Positions 36,285 to 45,780 of a DNA stretch of 64,000 bases are shown one piece after another; positions within the stretch are counted from its first letter, which is position 1, and every line of letters begins with the position of its first letter. The notes beneath the pieces were generated by a model. That model saw only the letters and a list, made by a program, of their open reading frames with translations. It made no database searches and was not told the DNA's origin. The position numbers and the translations under genes were made by a program. This DNA is from Filimonas lacunae (GTDB taxonomy: Bacteria > Bacteroidota > Bacteroidia > Chitinophagales > Chitinophagaceae): positions 4,526,001-4,590,000 of the forward strand of contig NZ_AP017422.1 in assembly GCF_002355595.1 (NCBI RefSeq), written 5' to 3'.

Positions 36285-38468
36285 TTAATTGAGTGCTTCA
36301 ATTTTAGTAGATAGGTTGCTGCGATCCGCTCTTTCTCCCTCCACAATAGATGGCGTAATGGTGTATACCCTGCCTATCTTAATATCAGGATTTTTTAGTA
36401 ATTCATTTTTAAGCTCCTGGTTCTTGTAAAACTCCTTGCTCATAATAATGCTTTGTTGGTACACCTTACTAATGGTTTTACAAAACCCTATAGTATAGTC
36501 TTCCCCAAATACCGAGGTAGGGGCATCGGTGATTAGCGTATATAAATCTCCAGAATTCCCTTTTGCAGAAATAATGGCCATAATAGCAGAAAGTTTCACC
36601 AGAATAATATTGCTGGTATTTAACCCGAGGAGTGGATTACCATTACTGTCAATAATTTCAGGCATATAATTTCCGTTCGTCTGCTTTCTTAACTTAATGA
36701 TACCCCTGGCCGATTTATTACCCAGAGTCATGTCCTGGTAGTGCTTATTCGCTTCCTGCTCCAGCTGTGTAATCAAATTATTAAACACCCTGTCCCTGGT
36801 AGTTTTCGCTATTATTTCAAAATCGCTGGTCACCTCTTTTTTCTCCACCAACCAGGCAGGTAAAGCTCCCGTAACCAAATCCCTGCGTTCGTCATTCACT
36901 TCTTTCAGCAACCGCTCCGATTCTGCAATATCGTGGGTTATCCGGCTCCAATCATCTTTAAAGTCTTTTGCCTTTTTGTTCTGTATGGAGTACTCATTTA
37001 AGATATTCTCTGCCCCTTCACTCGTAAGCGCTGTATCTGCCAATAGTCTCTGAATATCCAACTCAATGGCTCCCATCTCTTTGTTCACCTCTCGCACATT
37101 TCCCTGCAAATTGCTACGCTGTTGTAACGCATCATTAATGTCACTATCAATATCCTCAATCCGGCTTTCTAAAGCCACCCCATTCTGGTACAAGCTTTTC
37201 AAATCACCCGAAAAATCAAGTGGCACCACCGCCACCTCTTTGCTAGCCTTTTTCTTTTCTTTAGGCCTATCCAGCAATTCTTTAATCTTCAGCCAGGCTT
37301 CTGTTTCTTTTTTTGCTTCCCGGTCACACACCAAACAACGCTCTTTTTCCAGCATCCACTCCACATAGTTAGGCTCCGGCACATTTATCGGTAGTCGTGT
37401 TTGCAGCTTGGCATCCACTTCGTCTTCCATTTCTTTTCTTACTTTTTCTTCCGCTTCCTGCAGCAGCTTTTTCTTTTCATACTCAGAAAATTTATTCGCA
37501 TACAGCTTTAGCATATCCTCAGTGCCCTTCAGCACCCAATGACTATGAAACATTTTACGGTGAAAGTTCACCTGTTCTTTTTTCAACTCCTTGTTCAGCA
37601 ATTCCAACCGTCCTACAACACCTCTTTTACGCTCTTGCAACACACTTACCTTTTTGGCATCCGCTTGTTTATTCAGCAGTTCTTCACAACGAGCTTCTGC
37701 TCTCGCCAGATTGTCGCTCACCTCCCGTTCTTCTTCCTTTTGTCTATATATCTTTTTTTCCAGCTCTAATCTGCGCGTTTCTAAAACAGCGCTCTTTGCA
37801 GAGTCTTTACTCAATCTTCTCAAATCAGTGTCATACTCCTTAGCGGCAGCTTTGGCTGCAGCTTCAGCAATCTCAATCATGCTATCGTAACGAGAGATGT
37901 TAGAGAGTACATTCACCGCCTTTGTTAAGGTGTCTTTTTGATTAAAATCTATAATAGACTCTACTTGCTCCCCCTGAAACCAGAGATAATCTTTAATCTG
38001 CGGAGGCAATATGCTATTCACAATCATCCGCTTCCTATCAACATCGGTTACCATGCGCGCATTCAGGTAAGACAACTCCTTTTCCATAATCGTAAACTCA
38101 CCATCATTATCCTCCTGTATCTTTCCATCAGTAACAGTAATAGAATAACGCCTTTCCAAAATATACACACTATCCTTCTCTAGATTGTGAAAGGTAATTT
38201 TTACAGCTGCCGAAAGTCTACCATTTTCTATCTCGGCCTTCGCCTTATCTGATATCAAATTGGCTTTCGCACTTTTGGTGGTTTCAAACGCTTTCTTTTC
38301 AGGCGAAAAAACCTGGTCATGCATCACCCAATAGAAAGCATCGTACAACTTAGACTTCCCGTAGCCATTGTCTCCAATAATTACGTTTATGCCTTCGGAA
38401 AATTCAATACAATTACCGTTTCCGGCATAGCACATAAAGTTGTCCAACTCTATTTTTTTGATAATCAT
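36285..38468 (-). CDS. DndD/SMC-like ATPase
   Basis: A 727-residue protein with an SMC/Rad50 architecture: N-terminal Walker A GDNGYGKS at 32-39 (preceded by IELDNFMCYAG), a long coiled coil, a Cys-x-x-Cys hinge (CLVCDRE) about the middle, and a C-terminal ATPase half with LLGLNTSNIILVKL and the Walker-B-like LITDAPTS. DndD is the DNA-nicking ATPase of phosphorothioation systems, and the same fold appears in other defence ATPases. Its start overlaps the upstream small gene by four bases (ATGA), so the two are coupled. Specific role unknown. Confidence 0.8.
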   Translation of the reverse strand: MIIKKIELDNFMCYAGNGNCIEFSEGINVIIGDNGYGKSKLYDAFYWVMHDQVFSPEKKAFETTKSAKANLISDKAKAEIENGRLSAAVKITFHNLEKDSVYILERRYSITVTDGKIQEDNDGEFTIMEKELSYLNARMVTDVDRKRMIVNSILPPQIKDYLWFQGEQVESIIDFNQKDTLTKAVNVLSNISRYDSMIEIAEAAAKAAAKEYDTDLRRLSKDSAKSAVLETRRLELEKKIYRQKEEEREVSDNLARAEARCEELLNKQADAKKVSVLQERKRGVVGRLELLNKELKKEQVNFHRKMFHSHWVLKGTEDMLKLYANKFSEYEKKKLLQEAEEKVRKEMEDEVDAKLQTRLPINVPEPNYVEWMLEKERCLVCDREAKKETEAWLKIKELLDRPKEKKKASKEVAVVPLDFSGDLKSLYQNGVALESRIEDIDSDINDALQQRSNLQGNVREVNKEMGAIELDIQRLLADTALTSEGAENILNEYSIQNKKAKDFKDDWSRITHDIAESERLLKEVNDERRDLVTGALPAWLVEKKEVTSDFEIIAKTTRDRVFNNLITQLEQEANKHYQDMTLGNKSARGIIKLRKQTNGNYMPEIIDSNGNPLLGLNTSNIILVKLSAIMAIISAKGNSGDLYTLITDAPTSVFGEDYTIGFCKTISKVYQQSIIMSKEFYKNQELKNELLKNPDIKIGRVYTITPSIVEGERADRSNLSTKIEALN

Positions 38469-38689
38469 AATCCGCTTTCTTTATTAAGATTTTGATTCAT
38501 CTTTCTGGCAATAATAGCTTCACTCTCGCCGTCAATACAGCCGTCCACTGCTATTTTTATAATTTCCAGCAGTTTTACGCCTGTAGATTGATGGAACTTT
38601 AGCTGCTGTATTTTTTCTGGGGTAATGTAGTTTTTCTCTATCAGCAGCGGGTCTTCCAAATAGTTCTTATAGAATTCGTCTTTGGTCAT
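38465..38689 (-). CDS. Small helical protein (74 aa) in defence operon
   Basis: No known family. Predicted mostly helical (ITPEKIQQLKFHQSTGVKLL). Overlaps both neighbours by four bases (ATGA at each end), so it is translated with the helicase and DndD-like genes. It may be a bridging subunit. Confidence 0.6.
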   Translation of the reverse strand: MTKDEFYKNYLEDPLLIEKNYITPEKIQQLKFHQSTGVKLLEIIKIAVDGCIDGESEAIIARKMNQNLNKESGL

Positions 38690-40920
38690 ACGGTGGCTAG
38701 TTCAGTTTGTATGGTGTAAATATTTAAGTTGTAGTAAGCGCACACATCATTAAATACATCCTCGGTATCATAGGGATTTTTCGATAGTGAAGCAAAATAC
38801 ATCACCCGTTCTAGCTCCTTTCGCACCAGGCTTCTTTCCAGCTTATAGGTGTCTGAGCCCTCCCGCTCTTGTTCATAATCCGGCACCACTACCAGGTCAT
38901 GTATGATGGCGTCTGTTTTATCCGGGTGTTTTCTTAAAATCCGTCCCCTTCGTTGAATAAACTGCCTCGGATTGCCCGTGCTACTGCAAAAAACGGCCGT
39001 TTCTGCCCGGGGAATGTCCACGCCTTCATCCAAGCACTTCATCGAGGCTATTACGTCTATATCGCCTTTTTGAAATTGTGCCAGCATCTCCCCTCTGTCT
39101 TGCATGCCACTCACAAACTGATTCACTAAAATGCTATCATCAATTTTGGCTATTTCCCGGGTGTACTGGTTAATAAGCTTGATATTCTCTTGCACAGATT
39201 CCTCTCCCGCCTCCGTAATCTCCAACGTTTCCCCTTCCGGCACATACACAAACGTGTATTTTAAATGCCCCTTCTCTTCAAATTGGTCACGTAAAATGCG
39301 AGTGGTGGCTGGCAACTTATTCTCCGCCTTATGAATAATGCGCTTCCTTTTCAATAATAAACGCTCAATAATGCCTTGCTTGTCTGTGTTGCCCTGGCTA
39401 AAACCTGACAATTTTGCCAGTTGCTCACTAATCTCTTTATACTCCGTCATCTCATCCGCTGTCAATGAAATGATATGCGGGTAATAGTAGTATTGGCACA
39501 ATACCCCATCCCGTATGGCTTTTTCCATCGAAAAAGCAAAGGTATAAGGCTCCTCATCCGAAAAAAACTGCTCCATTTCAGCCGTACCCTCTACATCATA
39601 AATGCGTTTAGGGGTAGCGGATAGGCCAATCCTTTTTACCAAAGGAAACCCACGCAGCTTTTCTTTCACCAGAGGTGAGGCCAGGTTATGTCCTTCGTCT
39701 GCAATAAATAAAGTATCGTCAGGCAGGTATGGCACCATGCTTTGAAACTTTTCCTTTACAAAAGAGGAATATGTGCAAATTATAACAAAAGAAAGCGGAA
39801 TTCTTTTTGCAGAAGACAGCAAGGTGCTTACAGTAGTTTGCCAATCCACCTTCGAAGAGATCTTATACACCTCCTGAAAGTTCAAAGCGCGCACCTCTTT
39901 TTCCCATTGCTCCACCAACGTAATGGTAGGCACTAAAATGAGAGCATGATAAATTTGGTTTTCGCTTTTCCGGTATTCCTGTAGCAAGCAGTTCAACGAG
40001 GTAATGGTTTTACCAGTACCGGTAGCCATGGCAAAGATGCCTTGGCGGCTATTGTTCAACCAATTCTCATAAGCCTGTACCTGGTAGTCCCGGGGGCCTT
40101 CCGTACCCGGAAACCGCGGACTTTTCTTTATCCTGTCTATATCACTGCGCAGCTTACCAATCGTTTGTTTCAGTTTTTTGTTAGCAGCCAGGCCGGTTTT
40201 CTTTTTCACCAACTCCTCTTCCTGAACAATTAATTCATCCAGGCTCTTATTTCCAAATTGGTTACGGATGGCCACTTCAATGTCTTTCACCGCCAGATAG
40301 TCAACATCCATGTCTTTCTCTGTGAAAAAGTCATCAATCACCTTTAACTGCTTATTGATGAGTGTGTTAGACCTAACATCCTCCCAACTTAAAAAAGCTT
40401 CTAATTCTTCCAGGTTTTCCGACAAGCCAAACATGGTAAAATTGCAAGAAGCGATGTAACCCACGCTGTTGACACCATCACTAAACACACCCGATTTGTA
40501 GTGGGCTATTCCTTTGCTATTCTTAGGCCGGATAATTTTAATCTCTATTCGCTTAGCAGCTATCAGGTAGGCTACACATTCAAAAAAATGGCTATCATAT
40601 GCATCGAATACCTGCCCCAGCGATACCACATCCGTTAGGTCAAATACTTTATTAGCCACATCGTTATGCAGCCCTTTCTCCACCACCTCTTTGTCTTTTT
40701 CAGAAAGGAAGTGATTAATCACCATTCTCATCTTCCCGCCCTTGCTGATGAAAGTGGCAAATCCAATAGATAATAAATGAATAGCGGCCGAGCTGAAATA
40801 GCCCAGCAACAAATGAAATTCAGAACTGTTAGCTAAACCCTCCAGGTAAAACTGCAGCGGTTCGTTTTCGGTTCCGGTTTTATAATCCCTATCTAATGAC
40901 CAGTCACAGGTTTTAAGCAT
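38686..40920 (-). CDS. Phospholipase-D-like nuclease fused to DEAD/DEAH helicase
   Basis: A 744-residue protein. The N-terminal ~220 residues form a PLD-type nuclease domain (FHLLLGYFSSAAIHLL, HYKSGVFSD, SCNFTMFGLSENLEELE). A superfamily 2 helicase follows: Walker A MATGTGKT, DEGH, GLSATPKR, then LDEGVDIPRAE and QFIQRRGRILRKH. Fused PLD-helicases are frequent in restriction and defence islands, where they translocate along DNA and cut it. A 91-bp gap upstream and its own ATG make a separate promoter possible; downstream coupling is by ATGA. Confidence 0.88.
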   Translation of the reverse strand: MLKTCDWSLDRDYKTGTENEPLQFYLEGLANSSEFHLLLGYFSSAAIHLLSIGFATFISKGGKMRMVINHFLSEKDKEVVEKGLHNDVANKVFDLTDVVSLGQVFDAYDSHFFECVAYLIAAKRIEIKIIRPKNSKGIAHYKSGVFSDGVNSVGYIASCNFTMFGLSENLEELEAFLSWEDVRSNTLINKQLKVIDDFFTEKDMDVDYLAVKDIEVAIRNQFGNKSLDELIVQEEELVKKKTGLAANKKLKQTIGKLRSDIDRIKKSPRFPGTEGPRDYQVQAYENWLNNSRQGIFAMATGTGKTITSLNCLLQEYRKSENQIYHALILVPTITLVEQWEKEVRALNFQEVYKISSKVDWQTTVSTLLSSAKRIPLSFVIICTYSSFVKEKFQSMVPYLPDDTLFIADEGHNLASPLVKEKLRGFPLVKRIGLSATPKRIYDVEGTAEMEQFFSDEEPYTFAFSMEKAIRDGVLCQYYYYPHIISLTADEMTEYKEISEQLAKLSGFSQGNTDKQGIIERLLLKRKRIIHKAENKLPATTRILRDQFEEKGHLKYTFVYVPEGETLEITEAGEESVQENIKLINQYTREIAKIDDSILVNQFVSGMQDRGEMLAQFQKGDIDVIASMKCLDEGVDIPRAETAVFCSSTGNPRQFIQRRGRILRKHPDKTDAIIHDLVVVPDYEQEREGSDTYKLERSLVRKELERVMYFASLSKNPYDTEDVFNDVCAYYNLNIYTIQTELATV

Positions 40921-41011
40921 ATCTCATTAGTTAGTTTGACTAATTCATAATAACAATTCCCACAACTCAGTTTATAGAAATTCAAGCAATTCGTTAATTC
41001 ACATTGTTCAT

Positions 41012-41926
41012 TTAATTACTAAAAAAATCATCAAATCTATAAATTTTATTAGTCTTAATCTCATTTCTCAAACGTGTAATCTTTGCGAGCAAAGTATCTG
41101 CCCCCTCCTTCAACTCCAACTCTAAAATAGAATCAAACTGTTTAAGCATTTCATACACCTCCTTGCTTTTGGCTTTATTTTCTTCAAAAAAAGTCCATAG
41201 CTCAGTGATTTTTGTAAAATCGAGTTTATCAAGCTTAGCAATTAATTCCCTTAACCTTTCAGCTATTTGTTTTTTGGTCCTTATAAAGGAAGCATCCACA
41301 TTGTTTTTAAGATAGCTTTGTAACCTCTCTTTTAAAAGGGTTACATCAGTCACATATTGAGAATAAAGAGCGCTTAAAGTGCTATCTAGTTGATGGGTTG
41401 TAAAACTCTCATCCATCCAAAAAAGCAATACTATCAAGTCCGCAGAATCTTTAATCTGGCCAATTTGCTGATAATCAAAAAATGGTGAGAAAAAATCTTT
41501 CGCAGGATAATCATCAGTATAAAAGAACACTTTCTTTTGCTCATATCTGCTTACAAATAAAGCGTGACCAGTTGAGCACAACTCTCCATTTGTCCTTTTT
41601 GAATAACCAGTAGCGCCTTTAATCTTCTCAAAAAACTCACCTTCAGGATCCTTTAAGACCTCTTCATTATTATCAGATTTACCTCTAAAAAAAGTCAATT
41701 TCTGGTCAATACCTTTTCTCGCAGCATCAATGCTCTCTTTGTTTTCATACTTCGACATAGACCTATATTCCAAACGGTGATATACGTTATCCCGAACCTC
41801 CTTAAACACAATATCATTGATGTGTATGTCAAGACCCTTCATTTTTTTTAAAATGAAATCGTCATCACTAACATGAATTAAATTGATTATTACGCAAGCA
41901 TCCAACAAGCAACAAATATGACTCAT
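41012..41926 (-). CDS. PIN-like nuclease domain protein
   Basis: A 304-residue protein. The N-terminal half follows a PIN pattern: LLDACVIINLI (first Asp), VFKEVRDNVYH (Glu), FYTDDYPAKDFF and IKDSADLIVLL (further acidic residues). The C-terminal half is helical and charged, possibly a coiled coil. PIN domains are metal-dependent RNases or DNases. It lies 3 bp after the AAA ATPase gene. Together with that ATPase and the 541-residue protein it forms an AT-rich block within the operon. The assignment rests on motif spacing only. Confidence 0.65.
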   Translation of the reverse strand: MSHICCLLDACVIINLIHVSDDDFILKKMKGLDIHINDIVFKEVRDNVYHRLEYRSMSKYENKESIDAARKGIDQKLTFFRGKSDNNEEVLKDPEGEFFEKIKGATGYSKRTNGELCSTGHALFVSRYEQKKVFFYTDDYPAKDFFSPFFDYQQIGQIKDSADLIVLLFWMDESFTTHQLDSTLSALYSQYVTDVTLLKERLQSYLKNNVDASFIRTKKQIAERLRELIAKLDKLDFTKITELWTFFEENKAKSKEVYEMLKQFDSILELELKEGADTLLAKITRLRNEIKTNKIYRFDDFFSN

Positions 41927-41929
41927 AGA

Positions 41930-43045
41930 TTAGTCTTTATGCCAAATAATTTCAGACTTATAATTATTAAACACATCCATATCTATCGGACATTTTTCGT
42001 CCATATCGGAAAGTTCAAGTAGCAATGACAAAGATTCATTGAACTGTCTTAGCGAAACATTACCTTGTTCTTGAATCAGCGTAGTAATTACAGTTTCATT
42101 AAATGGAAAATAAGGATCTATTTCCTCAGCATCATTTCTAAAAAGTGTTAATAGCTCTTTAAGGTATTCTTTAAAGATTTGAGGACTGGGTAAGTCAAAA
42201 CTAATACGCTCTTTAATTCTTGATCTAACACTATCATAAACATATTGGCCTAAATCTTCTGCCGATATTAAAGCGGATTGGGTCAAATTAAGAAACAGCA
42301 GCAAATTATCAGGTACATTATCCAGAATTTCTCTAATAAAATTATTAGTCTTATCAATATTAGAGTTATTCAAAACAGCAATATCTTCAAATTCATCTAT
42401 CCATATAATTACACAAGAATATACTTCTTTTTGGAATGTAAGACATGAGAATAGCCCTGCCAAAATAGACGTATAGTCCGTATCATCTTTTACCGGGCGC
42501 AGAATACCTAATTCGTTTAAAGTTCTTAATTCGGCAACAGATGCATTCCCATATAGATATTTTTTTATTTCTAAATGAGGTACTTCGGTATTAAAAATCG
42601 CCTTGAGTACATTTTGAATATGAATATTTGAACCAATGGATTCGATATGAGTAATTAGTTGTTGGGTGTGCTGCCCAAAATCTTCCCTCAATTTTTCAAT
42701 ATTTAATTTGTCAATTATTGCCACATAAATACTGTAAACAGGTTCTTTTCCTTTAGGCAAAGAAATGATAGTCGAATAAGGGATTGACTTACCTGCTTTA
42801 TTTGCAATTGCCAGTAGTACATCTTTCTTATTAAAGTATCGCGCCGCATGTGTTTTACCACTCCCGTATTCTCCCCAATTTAGAACTAACGTTGAATTGG
42901 GGATCCTAACACTCCTTTCCACCCTTCGTGCAAACTTTTCTTTAACGTCTTTGAAGCCCGCCCAAACCAATTCACTAGGCTCATTAGCGGGAGTCAATCT
43001 AAAGGGGTTAGTTTTTAGCTTGTATGTCGATTGAAAATCTGCCAT
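41930..43045 (-). CDS. ORC/Cdc6-like AAA ATPase
   Basis: I start at the ATG at 43045; the frame extends to a TTG at 43051. Walker A is GEYGSGKT, about residues 58-65 from this start. Walker B is IIWIDEFEDI, and a C-terminal helical part ends before the PIN-like gene. The layout fits AAA ATPases of the ORC/TniC type, which load or switch partner proteins on DNA. It begins two bases after the stop of the 541-residue gene. Confidence 0.75.
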   Translation of the reverse strand: MADFQSTYKLKTNPFRLTPANEPSELVWAGFKDVKEKFARRVERSVRIPNSTLVLNWGEYGSGKTHAARYFNKKDVLLAIANKAGKSIPYSTIISLPKGKEPVYSIYVAIIDKLNIEKLREDFGQHTQQLITHIESIGSNIHIQNVLKAIFNTEVPHLEIKKYLYGNASVAELRTLNELGILRPVKDDTDYTSILAGLFSCLTFQKEVYSCVIIWIDEFEDIAVLNNSNIDKTNNFIREILDNVPDNLLLFLNLTQSALISAEDLGQYVYDSVRSRIKERISFDLPSPQIFKEYLKELLTLFRNDAEEIDPYFPFNETVITTLIQEQGNVSLRQFNESLSLLLELSDMDEKCPIDMDVFNNYKSEIIWHKD

Positions 43046-43047
43046 AA

Positions 43048-44673
43048 TCAATTTTTTATTTGAACATATCCGTCTTGATATTGTTCTTGATATTTAAAAA
43101 TAAATTTATCTTGATTCTTTTCTGACAATCTGTTTAACACAGCCTGATATCCAACTTTAATTCCATCATTAAAGTACAATTTATACCTGGCATAATTAGC
43201 AGCTTGTGATGCTGTCACCCTATTGGGGGCGAGCGTTTTAAACAACCCGAAACTATCTTTTATATAATCATACATTTTGTCCCATATCAGGTTTACGTCT
43301 GTTGGATTATTTAAGAAGCTATTGTTATAACAATCGTCATAAATATGTGTCATAAACACTTCAATAAAAGAATTTGGGGCAATCACTTTCCCTCTATTTA
43401 TATCATTCCAAATAGCCAAATTTTTAAACAACCTATTGCCTATTTCAGTCATTCGAAATACATTTTTCCCATTTTCCTGAATAATCCCTAAATCCAACAT
43501 CCAATTTAGACGAGGCATAACTAAGTGTTCTAAATATTTTTCAGGGTTTTCCCATTTTTTTATTCTATTCGTAATAGCATCAATGTCTTGTAGGGCTGTT
43601 CTACTTTCAAAAAGATTCAGCCTCTTATAATCTTCTAGACATCTTATTAATTGATTCTGAAATTTGAGTATCAGATAAGAATATTCGACCTCCTCAGCAA
43701 TAAAAATCAACTCCAGAAGGTTTGTAAAGTAGAAATAGTCAGCTTTCAACATGCACTCTAAAAAAAACATTTTATCAAAAGGCGTCAATTCGAATACCTT
43801 CTCAGATGCAGAAAGCTCCTTCTGTAATACTTGGTAAACTTTAAAAGATTTTCCTGTATGAAAAACATTATTAATCCTATTCAAAAATTCTAGTTCGCTT
43901 GCTACATCTATGTATGGCTTTGCGGAGATACCCGTTTTTGTTTCACTAACTAATCCTTTTTTAAAATCGCTATCTTGTAAAACCTCCCTATAAGGGAGAC
44001 AGTAATTTTCAAATTTTTTATTTACCGATGATACTGGCACTTTTTTATACTCCTCTAAAAAAAGAGATAAAATCTTAAAATACCCAATTCGCCTTGTTTT
44101 TGTATTAGTAGATAAAATCGGAACTAGCTTACTATCCTTTAATGAATCATTACTACTAAATAAGGGCATATAAAAACTCGGCACATCGACATTGCTTATA
44201 ACATCAAAAAAACTAATAACTTTCTTAGCAAATTCAATATCCCACCACAGTTCTTTAACAATTTCAACAGTGAATATATAATCACCATCTACATCGCATA
44301 GGGGATCTCCATACTCCACGGAAACATATAAATTCTGTACCCCCTCTTGCTTATATGAGTTGATATATTTCGCTAAAATGTACATCTCATTTGTAATCGA
44401 TCTCCCTTCCTCCTCATCTTCTCTTGACCCCAGAAATTCACTTCCTTTTATTGCAAAGGAGAAAAATTTTTCAACTTTTATTAAAAGAGCTTCAATAACA
44501 GAAATATCATTTTTTCTTAAAGGGGAAAAACTTTTTTCGCTATTAATGTCATCATCCTTAATTTTTTCGAAAGAAAATACAATGTAATAATCACCAAACT
44601 CGAATATCAAATCGGTTTGGTCAATAGATGCCCTATTGCATGCCTTCAAATAATATTCAAATATGTCTCTCAT
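43048..44673 (-). CDS. Defence-island protein of unknown function (541 aa)
   Basis: No family recognised. The N-terminus has DLIFEFGDYYIVFSFEKI, the middle is helical (LELIFIAEEVEYSYLILKFQ), and the C-terminal third has a winged-helix-like stretch (LNWMLDLGIIQENGKNVF). Its start touches the PAPS-reductase stop. It is AT-rich compared with that neighbour. A DNA-recognition role is possible but not shown by any motif. Confidence 0.6.
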   Translation of the reverse strand: MRDIFEYYLKACNRASIDQTDLIFEFGDYYIVFSFEKIKDDDINSEKSFSPLRKNDISVIEALLIKVEKFFSFAIKGSEFLGSREDEEEGRSITNEMYILAKYINSYKQEGVQNLYVSVEYGDPLCDVDGDYIFTVEIVKELWWDIEFAKKVISFFDVISNVDVPSFYMPLFSSNDSLKDSKLVPILSTNTKTRRIGYFKILSLFLEEYKKVPVSSVNKKFENYCLPYREVLQDSDFKKGLVSETKTGISAKPYIDVASELEFLNRINNVFHTGKSFKVYQVLQKELSASEKVFELTPFDKMFFLECMLKADYFYFTNLLELIFIAEEVEYSYLILKFQNQLIRCLEDYKRLNLFESRTALQDIDAITNRIKKWENPEKYLEHLVMPRLNWMLDLGIIQENGKNVFRMTEIGNRLFKNLAIWNDINRGKVIAPNSFIEVFMTHIYDDCYNNSFLNNPTDVNLIWDKMYDYIKDSFGLFKTLAPNRVTASQAANYARYKLYFNDGIKVGYQAVLNRLSEKNQDKFIFKYQEQYQDGYVQIKN

Positions 44674-45780
44674 TTATATAAAACAACTAGCGCAACCTAC
44701 GCCTTCGGCTTCTTCTAAAATGTCAATCAGGTAGGGCGATTGCACTTTGGAGGAAGCGCGCTCCATTCTTTTGAGGTATTCCATTTTAATCTTTTCCATA
44801 CGGGCGGGTTCTATCAGCTCCGCCAGGCTTTCGCTTTGGCACCAGGTATAGCCATCTTTTTCATATTCCATGGCTTTTTTATACATCTCTGGGTGCTGCT
44901 CGTATAGCCAAATCCATTCTATCTTTTGTTGGAAAAAGCAGAAGTAGCATCCGGAGCGGCTGCGGGCATATTGGCCCGTTTTGCCATTGATGCCAAAATC
45001 AATTTTGTTATAGTAAGCTGGTACCCCTACACCGCTTTCCCGTAAAATCCGGAAGATGTCATCTCTTACCAGCACATCTTCATTATCCAGTAAAGGAAAA
45101 TGCGCTTCCGTAGCCAATGGGTATTCTGTGGTTTTCAAAAAGGCGAACACTAAATGATTAAAGCCTTTTACGTCTGCTTCCAGTAGCGCTTCCAACTTTT
45201 GCACCTGGGTGAAAGCAGGCTCTACTTTTTTTACCAGTAGTTGCGATACCTTATCCTGGCTTCTGCCAAAATCTATCTCCCTGGCAAAGGACTGTACCTG
45301 CTCTATGTTTTGGTTCGACAATACCTTGGCTATCACATCTTCACTCCAGATGTTCTTCCTAAAAGGAAAAATCGACTGGATATTCTTCTTGGTAGAGATA
45401 TAACCTTCCCTGTCTTCATCGCCGCGAATACCTACATACGAAACCACGGGATCAGTGCCTACATACTTTTCAAAAGGCTCTAGCTTTAGTTTCTTGGTGC
45501 ACCAGCGGGAGTTGGAAGAGGGTAAAAAGCCGCCATACATTTTTAGAAAATGATCAAACGGATCTTCCGAGCTGTTTCCAGCAGCCTGTAATAGTTTTAT
45601 TTTAATACCCAGGTATACCTCTAAATTATTAATCAGCTGGTAGGTTTCTTCTAATTCTTTACCCGTATCGCAAGAATAGAATTCTATATCCAACGCAGGG
45701 TATTTGCTTTTGATATACACTGCCAGCGCTGCACTGTCTTTGCCGCCTGAAATCCCTAATACATGCCTCACTCTACTCAT
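44674..45780 (-). CDS. PAPS-reductase-like PP-loop protein (DndC/SspD type)
   Basis: A 368-residue protein with an ATP-pyrophosphatase PP-loop SGGKDS at 11-16. DndC-like cysteines occur in SRWCTKK, SGCYFCFF and the C-terminal GCASC, which could hold an iron-sulfur cluster. In DNA phosphorothioation systems this enzyme activates the backbone for sulfur insertion, taking sulfur from a cysteine desulfurase. No desulfurase is encoded here, so a housekeeping IscS-type enzyme would be needed. Overlaps the ATPase gene by four bases (ATGA). Confidence 0.85.
   Translation of the reverse strand: MSRVRHVLGISGGKDSAALAVYIKSKYPALDIEFYSCDTGKELEETYQLINNLEVYLGIKIKLLQAAGNSSEDPFDHFLKMYGGFLPSSNSRWCTKKLKLEPFEKYVGTDPVVSYVGIRGDEDREGYISTKKNIQSIFPFRKNIWSEDVIAKVLSNQNIEQVQSFAREIDFGRSQDKVSQLLVKKVEPAFTQVQKLEALLEADVKGFNHLVFAFLKTTEYPLATEAHFPLLDNEDVLVRDDIFRILRESGVGVPAYYNKIDFGINGKTGQYARSRSGCYFCFFQQKIEWIWLYEQHPEMYKKAMEYEKDGYTWCQSESLAELIEPARMEKIKMEYLKRMERASSKVQSPYLIDILEEAEGVGCASCFI

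Noticed and set aside
37397-37843. 148-codon frame opposite the DndD-like gene
   Set aside because: Antisense shadow of a coiled-coil region; Phe/Ser/Leu-rich as expected from the complement.
40926-40944. ATTAGT...ACTAAT inverted repeat before the helicase gene as an operator
   Set aside because: Short and AT-rich in an AT-rich gap; likely by chance.
43046-43051. TTG start for the ORC-like ATPase
   Set aside because: An ATG two codons downstream fits better and leaves a normal 2-base spacing.
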